A DNA stretch of 64,000 nucleotides from EA-27 sp964396265. Lineage in GTDB: Archaea > Thermoplasmatota > Thermoplasmata > RBG-16-68-12 > EA-27. Below the pieces are notes generated by a model. That model made no database searches. It was not told the origin of the DNA and was given only the letters and a program-made list of their open reading frames with translations. The position numbers were made by a program, and so were the translations under genes. Below, piece by piece: positions 59,044 to 64,000 of the stretch. Positions within the stretch are counted from its first letter, which is position 1. Every line of letters begins with the position of its first letter. The DNA is taken from NCBI GenBank assembly GCA_964396265.1, contig CAYNEM010000007.1, forward strand, positions 62,001-126,000, in the 5' to 3' direction.

Positions 59044-59292
59044 TCACCTCGACATCTCGCGCACGATGCTCTTGAGCTTGTCCCGTGAGAGCTCGTCGCT
59101 GCGTTTGAGCCACTGCTCGTACTCGTGGAGTCGGGACTTCGGGATCTCCTTCCAGTCGCCGGCGAACTCGAGGAGGGACCGACTGGATCGCGTGATCCGG
59201 CGAATGACGTCGCTGAAGCTCTCGCCGTCGCGTTTGAGGGCGGCAAGCGCCCGATACGCGTCTTCGGACACCGTGATGGTCTTGACCGCCAT
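59044..59292 (-). CDS. vapB: VapB-type antitoxin
   Basis: 82 residues. N-terminal ribbon-helix-like strand AVKTITVSEDAYRALAALKRDGESFSDVIRRI (read in parts), typical of archaeal VapB (DUF217-like) antitoxins, and a helical C-terminal part that would wrap the toxin. First gene of the pair. The promoter contains an inverted repeat around its TATA box, in line with autoregulation. Confidence 0.85.
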   Translation of the reverse strand: MAVKTITVSEDAYRALAALKRDGESFSDVIRRITRSSRSLLEFAGDWKEIPKSRLHEYEQWLKRSDELSRDKLKSIVREMSR

Positions 59293-59298
59293 GCTTGT

Positions 59299-59324
59299 GT
59301 TGATGTAAACACACTTATATCAAC
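59299..59324 (-). promoter_or_regulatory. vapBC promoter with inverted repeat
   Basis: GTTGAT (59299-59304) and ATCAAC (59319-59324) form a perfect inverted repeat that encloses the AT-rich TATA element CTTATAT (59314-59320, plus-strand reading). This is a likely VapB operator 7-32 nt before the antitoxin ATG. Confidence 0.5.
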
Positions 59325-59400
59325 TTATCACATTGCTTTCGTCCCCCTCACGCATTTCGCAGGCACGATTTGAAGGGACCGCGCTCCCATCAAGGTCGCT

Positions 59401-60039
59401 GTGTCCCCTCTCGTCCACGGACTCATCGCGTGGCTGCTCGCGTGCCTCGTGTCCAATCGACCCATGGACCGGCGGCTCATTGTGATCGCGGGTCTGGCGG
59501 GGGATCTGGATGGCGTGTTCGTGCTGTTCGACGCAGACCTCTTCCTCTGGTATCATCACACGTTCGGCCACTCCTTCGTCTTCGGCCTCCCCCTCGCCTT
59601 GGTCGCGGGCGCGCTCGTCCGGCGGTGGTGGGTCGGCGCCGGGGCGATGGCAGCGTTCGCCCTGCATCTCGTGGCGGACGTCGTGGGCTCGAGCTGGGCC
59701 ATCCAGCCCTTCTATCCTCTGTCCTCGTGGGGGATCTCCGCGGATCCTACGATCTCGTCCACGACGATTTACTTGGTTCTCAACCCCATCGTGGCGGCCG
59801 TGGTCCTCGGACTCGCCGGGCTCGTCATGTACCGGCGGGAAGTGTCTCCCTTCGAGGTGATCTCCCTCCGGCTGGACCGGTACGCGGTGTACGCCTGGGT
59901 CTACCCGTTCAAGCACCGATGCGAGTCCTGCGGCCGGCGCGCCCTGGCACGGTGCGGGTCGTGCGGTCGAAATCGATGTGCCGCGCACTTCGCGAACTTT
60001 TGGCGGCTTCGTTGCGCGGGCTGCTCGACTCCGAGGTAG
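59401..60039 (+). CDS. DUF457-type membrane-bound metal-dependent hydrolase with C-terminal zinc ribbon
   Basis: 212 residues. The N-terminal 150 residues are a YbcI/DUF457-like membrane domain: HGLIAWLLACLVS, AGDLDGVFVL, HHTFGHSFVFGLPLALVAGALV and HLVADVVGSSWAI, with the His/Asp pattern H...GDLDG...HHTFGHS...H-x3-D expected for metal binding. After a fourth helix comes a cytoplasmic tail with a compact Cys-rich module CESC...CGSCGRNRC...H...CAGC, like a B-box or zinc ribbon, an addition not usual for the family. GTG start. Function unknown. Same direction as mfnA, 57 nt upstream. Confidence 0.72.
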   Translation: MSPLVHGLIAWLLACLVSNRPMDRRLIVIAGLAGDLDGVFVLFDADLFLWYHHTFGHSFVFGLPLALVAGALVRRWWVGAGAMAAFALHLVADVVGSSWAIQPFYPLSSWGISADPTISSTTIYLVLNPIVAAVVLGLAGLVMYRREVSPFEVISLRLDRYAVYAWVYPFKHRCESCGRRALARCGSCGRNRCAAHFANFWRLRCAGCSTPR

Positions 60040-60096
60040 ACGTCGTGGGGCCGTCCGGGCGCTACCTTCTTGCCCTCCGGCGGGTTCGCCGCCGGG

Positions 60097-61242
60097 ATGG
60101 ACCGGCGCGGCGCCTCACGGAAGACCGTTCTTGCGGAGCTCCGCGAGGCTCGCGACGACGACCTCCGCTTCCGCGACGGCAGGATCCTCGGCAGCATGTG
60201 CACGGAGCCGCTCCCGATCGCCCGTCGCGCGCACGCGATGTTCCTCGAGACGAACCTCGGGAATCCGGGGTACTACAAGGGGACGTGGCGGCTCGAGCGT
60301 GCGACCCTCCGATTCCTCGAGCGGCTCCTCCACGGCAAAGGCGTCGGGGGCTTCACGGTCTCCGGCGCGACGGAGGGGAACATCACCGCGCTGTGGATGG
60401 CGCGGAACCTCACGCGCCGCCGCACGGTGGTGTGCGCGAAGACCGCCCACTTCTCCGTCCGCAAGGCCGCGGACCTCCTCGGCATGCGGTGCGTCCAGGT
60501 CGGGCACGACGATGCGTATCGTCTCGACGTCGGACAGCTCCGGAAGCGGCTCACGAGGGACGTGGCGGCGGTCGTCGCAGTGGCGGGGACGACGGAGCTC
60601 GGCCAGGTCGACCCGATCGACGAGATCGGGGAGCTGTGCGAGGACCGCGCGTGGCTCCACGTAGACGCGGCGTTCGGCGGCTTCGTCCTCCCATTCCTCG
60701 AATCGACACGCCGCCTGCCGCGATGGGACTTCCAGGTTCCGGGCGTCTCCTCCCTCGTCCTCGACGCCCACAAGATGGGGATGGCTACGATCCCCGCCTC
60801 CCACCTCCTCGTCCGCGAAGCCCGGCACTTCGCGCAGATCGCCGTCGAGTCGCCGTACCTCACGAGCGTGTACCAGACGTCTCTCCTAGGGACGCGGAAC
60901 AGCGCCGGGGTGGCAGCTGCGTACGCCGCCATGCGGTCCCTGGGGCAAGATGGATATCGCAAGATTGTTGCGAAGTGCATGAGGAACACTTTGACGATCG
61001 CCGCCAGGGCGGAGGAGGCCGGCCTGAAGCTCGCGATTCCCCCGGTGATGAACGTGCTCGCGATCCGCGTTCGCGACGTAGAGGCCGTTCAGCGAGCTCT
61101 TGATGCGCATGGGTGGAAGGTCAGCACATCGAGGAATCCGCCCGCGATACGCATCGTTGTCATGCCCCACATCACCGCCACGCGGGCGATGGAGTTCGCA
61201 GACGACCTTGTCGCGGTGGTGCGGAAACACGGCGAGGAGTAG
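60097..61242 (+). CDS. mfnA: MfnA-type L-tyrosine/L-aspartate decarboxylase
   Basis: 381-residue PLP-dependent group II decarboxylase. PLP lysine Lys226 in LDAHKMGMATIP; GRILGSMCTEP near the N-terminus, SGATEGNITALWMARN and HVDAAFGGFVLPF are MfnA marks. In archaea this enzyme makes tyramine for methanofuran or beta-alanine for CoA; without methanogenesis genes here, beta-alanine/CoA synthesis is more likely. The ATG at 60097 matches the family N-terminus; a longer TTG reading adds nine residues of no similarity. Confidence 0.9.
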   Translation: MDRRGASRKTVLAELREARDDDLRFRDGRILGSMCTEPLPIARRAHAMFLETNLGNPGYYKGTWRLERATLRFLERLLHGKGVGGFTVSGATEGNITALWMARNLTRRRTVVCAKTAHFSVRKAADLLGMRCVQVGHDDAYRLDVGQLRKRLTRDVAAVVAVAGTTELGQVDPIDEIGELCEDRAWLHVDAAFGGFVLPFLESTRRLPRWDFQVPGVSSLVLDAHKMGMATIPASHLLVREARHFAQIAVESPYLTSVYQTSLLGTRNSAGVAAAYAAMRSLGQDGYRKIVAKCMRNTLTIAARAEEAGLKLAIPPVMNVLAIRVRDVEAVQRALDAHGWKVSTSRNPPAIRIVVMPHITATRAMEFADDLVAVVRKHGEE

Positions 61243-61248
61243 CAACCC

Positions 61249-61908
61249 TCATCCGGCCTGCAGTGCGAGAAATGAAAGACCAAAGCCCACGAGCAGAACC
61301 GCATAGATCGACGCGCCCACGACAATAGCCTTCTTCCACCTCTCACGGGACTCGAATCTCCAGGTCATGACAATAGCGTACGCCATCGCGGGAACGACAA
61401 GCGACGTGCCCGCCATGAACAAGGAGGCCAGCCGCGAGGCCTCGATGAGCGCAGCGAGAGAACTCGGGTCGCTCGGACTCGCGCCTCGGATCAGGAAGGC
61501 GGCGGCGAACCCGAAGTTCGCCGCAGTAAGCGGGAGAGCCGAAACGACAACAATGAGTATGAAGATGCGAGTGTCTAGCACCATGTGCTTCAGGCCCGGG
61601 AGGTAGATGATTGCCATTCCGAATCCCGCCATCATCCCCGGCACTCCGTAGGCAAGCGCCGCCCACTCAAGCTGGGGGAGCGGCTTGGCGGCGATCCGGC
61701 CGATCAGAAGCATGTACATCGCAACGCCGAAAAGCATGGGGATCGATGCGCTCTGACCCAGAACCATGAACTGACCCCTGAAACGTCTCTTCGCTTCGGG
61801 CGCCATCTGCTCGGTTGCGTGGCCGCGTGAAACCATGATGGCGAGAATCGCCGTGAGGGACCCGAGGGCTGGAAGGCCCAGGGTGTAGACTAGGATCAGG
61901 TCAGCCAC
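61249..61908 (-). CDS. six-helix membrane protein, unknown
   Basis: 219 residues, GTG start. Six hydrophobic helices in three pairs (LVYTLGLPALGSLTAILAIMV; SIPMLFGVAMYMLLIG; AALAYGVPGMMAGFGMAIIYL; ILIVVVSALPLTAANFGFAAAFLI; LFMAGTSLVVPAMAYAIVM; AIVVGASIYAVLLVGFGLSFLAL). No charged residue inside the helices and no Cys or His cluster. No family recognised. Lies convergent to mfnA and divergent from dinB. Confidence 0.55.
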   Translation of the reverse strand: MADLILVYTLGLPALGSLTAILAIMVSRGHATEQMAPEAKRRFRGQFMVLGQSASIPMLFGVAMYMLLIGRIAAKPLPQLEWAALAYGVPGMMAGFGMAIIYLPGLKHMVLDTRIFILIVVVSALPLTAANFGFAAAFLIRGASPSDPSSLAALIEASRLASLFMAGTSLVVPAMAYAIVMTWRFESRERWKKAIVVGASIYAVLLVGFGLSFLALQAG

Positions 61909-62006
61909 GCAAGGCGTATTAGCTTCGGACTATGAAACCATGGTCGAGCGAAAGTAATCGTCCGGCGGCCGTCAGCTTCTTCCGAGAACGATTGAATGGT
62001 CCGCCG

Positions 62007-63107
62007 ATGGCGGCATCGCGCATCGTCTTCCACGTCGACATGGACGCATTCTACGCCTCGTGCGAGTTGAAGGGGCACCCGGAGTGGCGGGGGAAACCCG
62101 TGATCGTGGGCGCGGATCCGCGAGAAGGCCGGGGCCGCGGCGTCGTCCTCACCGCCACGTACGAAGCGCGGAAGTTCGGGGTCCGCTCCGGCATGCCGAT
62201 CTCCCAGGCGTACCGTCAGTGCAAGGACCCGGAAACCGTCTACGTGCCGCCGCACTTCGACCTCTACGTCCGCACGTCGCGGGAGGCGTTTGAGACCGTG
62301 CGGTCGTTCGCGGACGTATTCGAGCCGTGGGGGATCGACGAGGCGTACTTGGACGTCACCGCCAAAGCCGGGTCCTGGGACCGCGCCCGCGCATTGGCGG
62401 CGGAGCTGAAGGCCGCCGTCCGCGAGAGGCACGACCTCGTGTGCTCTGTGGGCGTCGCCCCGAACAAGGCCGTCGCGAAGATCGCCTCGGACCTCGAGAA
62501 GCCCGACGGGCTCACCGTCGTCGAGCCGGACAGGGTCGAAGCCTTCCTCGCGCCGATCCCCGTGAACCGCATCTTCGGCGTCGGCAAGAAGACGGACGCG
62601 CGGCTGGAGACGCTCGGCATCCGGACGATCGCGGACCTGGCGGCGTACCCGAAGGAGGACCTCGAGAAGCTGTTCGGATCGTGGGCCGGCCACATGGCGG
62701 GCGTCGCCCACGGGATCGACGAATCTCCCGTTCAGCCGTGGACGGGGCCGCCGAAGAGCATCGGGTCCGAGACCACGTTCGACGAGGACACGCGGGAACC
62801 CGAGGTCGTTCACGCGGTCGTGCAGGACCTCATCGGCGAGGTCCACCCGCAGCTGGAGCAGGACGGGCTCGTGTACCGCACCGTCGGGATCAAGGTGCGC
62901 TTCGAGGACTTCGAGACCCACACCGCCGCCAAAAGCCTGCGCATATACACGCGGGAGAAGGAGCCGATCGTCGAGCAGACGCGGGCGATGCTCCGAGATT
63001 TCCTTGAGGACGGACGGAAGATCCGACTCATCGGCGTGCGTCTCTCGAACCTGCAGTACGGGGAGCCGAATGCCTCCTCCCTCAGTCGGTTCATAGCTGG
63101 GGAATAG
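62007..63107 (+). CDS. dinB: DNA polymerase IV (Y family, Dpo4/DinB)
   Basis: 366 residues, lesion-bypass polymerase. Metal ligands in VFHVDMDAFYASCE and WGIDEAYLDVT; KPVIVGADPREGRGRGVVLTATYEARKFGVRSGMP (in parts), SVGVAPNKAVAKIASDLEKPDGL and the helix-hairpin-helix IFGVGKKTDARLETLGIRTIADL. The little-finger domain ends SLSRFIAGE, a weak match to a sliding-clamp motif. ATG at 62007 directly before the conserved block; upstream in-frame codons look non-conserved. Confidence 0.95.
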   Translation: MAASRIVFHVDMDAFYASCELKGHPEWRGKPVIVGADPREGRGRGVVLTATYEARKFGVRSGMPISQAYRQCKDPETVYVPPHFDLYVRTSREAFETVRSFADVFEPWGIDEAYLDVTAKAGSWDRARALAAELKAAVRERHDLVCSVGVAPNKAVAKIASDLEKPDGLTVVEPDRVEAFLAPIPVNRIFGVGKKTDARLETLGIRTIADLAAYPKEDLEKLFGSWAGHMAGVAHGIDESPVQPWTGPPKSIGSETTFDEDTREPEVVHAVVQDLIGEVHPQLEQDGLVYRTVGIKVRFEDFETHTAAKSLRIYTREKEPIVEQTRAMLRDFLEDGRKIRLIGVRLSNLQYGEPNASSLSRFIAGE

Positions 63108-63127
63108 CGCGAGCCCGGACTGACGAC

Positions 63128-63532
63128 CTACCGAGGCAACCGGCCCCGCGCCCATGTCACAAAACGGCGAAGATGGATCATCGCCTGTTCCGAATCGCGT
63201 CGAGACAGGAGCCGCTCCTCGTATTCCGCCGCGTTCCTCACCTTGAGAAGCTCCGCAAGATGTGAAGCCGCTCTCTCGACCTGAGCCTTTTCGATGTCCA
63301 GCTGTCGCAGGATCGACACGGCCTCGTCGTGGCCCTGGGCGGCCGATCGTTTCCCCAAGTAGAACACGGCGACGGCATCGGCCATCGAGACTCCGGAGTG
63401 GATCGCGTTGGACACCGCCGCGTCCCAATCCCCCAACCCCGCCGCCCCCTCGGCAGCCCGCTCGAACTCCTCGGACTTTCGCACATAATTCGAGTACTTC
63501 GCCTTCTCGACGAAACGCGACCTAGGCGGCAC
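63128..63532 (-). CDS. HEPN-domain protein (toxin-like)
   Basis: 134 residues, helical. The HEPN signature appears as KVRNAAEYEERLLS, with Arg-Asn followed by Tyr where many HEPN RNases have His, so RNase activity is uncertain. HSGVSMADAVAVFYLGKRSAA is the typical middle helix of the SAV_6107-like HEPN class. The GTG start overlaps the nucleotidyltransferase gene by 11 nt, making a HEPN/MNT toxin-antitoxin type pair. Confidence 0.8.
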   Translation of the reverse strand: MPPRSRFVEKAKYSNYVRKSEEFERAAEGAAGLGDWDAAVSNAIHSGVSMADAVAVFYLGKRSAAQGHDEAVSILRQLDIEKAQVERAASHLAELLKVRNAAEYEERLLSRRDSEQAMIHLRRFVTWARGRLPR

Positions 63533-64000
63533 GGGCCCTCACCTCCTGGAGGGTTGCGCCTGCGATCACGCGGCCCTCTTCAAGCGCAGCTCTCACGAAC
63601 GGAGCCGCGCGCTTCGACTTCAGTTCGGCCGTCGCAAGGACCTTCGCGTCGAGGGCAAGTCCGTACCGTCGCCCGAGTTGCGCCCGTAGCCGTGAGACCG
63701 CCGCCTCCGTCGCAACGACGTTTCCGGAGACCACCAACAGGTCGACGTCACTGCCTCTCCTGGCGGTCCTCATGGCACGACTTCCGAAGAGGATCACGGA
63801 CACCGCGGTTCCCCCCAGGGACGACCGGATGAGATCGGTGATCTCCCGGGCTTTCGCCCGTTCCGAACCGAAGAGCGTCGCGAGGATCTCGAACAGGTGG
63901 TGATCGCGATTGACGCGGAAGACGTGGGCTCGCCCCAGAACTCGTTCGCGGACGAGTCCTTCCCGCGCGAGGCCCCGGAGGGCACCGAGGACGGTCGAAT
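63522..64000 (-). CDS. winged helix-nucleotidyltransferase (MNT) protein, 5' end outside window
   Basis: Reads open to the right edge, 159 codons here. The first part (TVLGALRGLAREGLVRERV, then GRAHVFRVNRDHHL) is the end of a winged-helix domain. It leads into a minimal nucleotidyltransferase with ILFGSRA and GSDVDLLVV, the GSx-DxD metal-binding pattern, and a C-terminal helix. MNT proteins can AMPylate and so neutralise their HEPN partner, encoded next with an 11-nt overlap. The wHTH fusion may give autoregulation. The true start lies beyond 64000; a GTG at 63803 would cut off the helical linker and the wing. Confidence 0.85.
   Translation of the reverse strand, partial: STVLGALRGLAREGLVRERVLGRAHVFRVNRDHHLFEILATLFGSERAKAREITDLIRSSLGGTAVSVILFGSRAMRTARRGSDVDLLVVSGNVVATEAAVSRLRAQLGRRYGLALDAKVLATAELKSKRAAPFVRAALEEGRVIAGATLQEVRARAA

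Noticed and set aside
63070..63107. Sliding-clamp (PIP) motif at the DNA polymerase IV C-terminus
   Set aside because: SSLSRFIAGE lacks the Gln and the aromatic pair, so the match is too weak to list as a site.

Overview
The window is a high-GC (visibly about 65%) archaeal chromosome segment. The archaeal assignment rests on r-proteins L31e, L39e and S19e with aIF6 and a PDCD5 homologue, two geranylgeranyl reductases with a prenyl diphosphate synthase, MptE, DUF373, TrmB, MfnA, DUF835 and KaiC-type ATPases, a small ubiquitin-like modifier, and TATA boxes placed 24-30 nt before many first-gene start codons (leaderless style). Genes inside operons instead carry GGAGG-type ribosome sites or overlap as ATGA/GTGA/TGATG. 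The gene mix suggests an uncultured high-GC member of the Thermoplasmatota, but no rRNA is present to fix the placement. There is no stretch over 300 bases without a gene.

Layout. 1-6059 is a giant cell-surface subtilisin that runs off the left edge; 6.3-13 kb holds pirin, tRNA-Ser(CGA), a secreted protein, a ubiquitin-like modifier plus phosphatase pair, a methyltransferase and both halves of glycine decarboxylase P-protein; 12.8-17.5 kb holds a zinc-ribbon/MptE/DUF373 operon and the S19e-PDCD5-L39e-L31e-aIF6 translation operon. 17.9-24.6 kb is a tightly coupled five-gene operon: winged-helix regulator, KaiC ATPase, KaiC-like/zinc-ribbon/SAP membrane protein, a cell-surface protein with a GRTNG repeat, and a zinc-ribbon DUF835 protein. 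A second DUF835 module fused to an ectodomain lies at 27-29.5 kb. This looks like the least described system in the window.

29.7-36.6 kb holds TrmB, two geranylgeranyl reductases, a prenyl synthase, a beta-CASP nuclease, thioredoxin and an Mrp ATPase. 36.6-47.6 kb is an anaerobic respiration and export island: tatA, a membrane protein, a TorD chaperone, gamma (haem b), beta (Fe-S) and alpha (Mo) subunits of a type II DMSO-reductase-family enzyme of archaeal nitrate-reductase type, a small Tat peptide, a divergent Bat-type HTH regulator with a cysteine cluster, a CBS protein, tatC and a sulfite-oxidase-fold protein. Three copies of a 16-bp palindrome CCCGAAC-N2-GTWCGGG sit at the promoters around the regulator.

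47.7-58.65 kb is a complex I operon nuoA-C-D-H-J(N)-J(C)-K-L-M-M-N with two NuoM genes and no nuoB, nuoI or NADH module. The right end has a VapBC pair, a DUF457 membrane protein, MfnA, a membrane protein, DNA polymerase IV and a HEPN/MNT toxin-antitoxin pair cut by the right edge. Together the respiratory parts suggest quinone-linked electron transport from a ferredoxin-type or other donor through a proton-pumping complex to an extracytoplasmic Mo reductase.

Two genes (aIF6 and the first KaiC) appear to start with CTG, each behind a strong ribosome-binding site.
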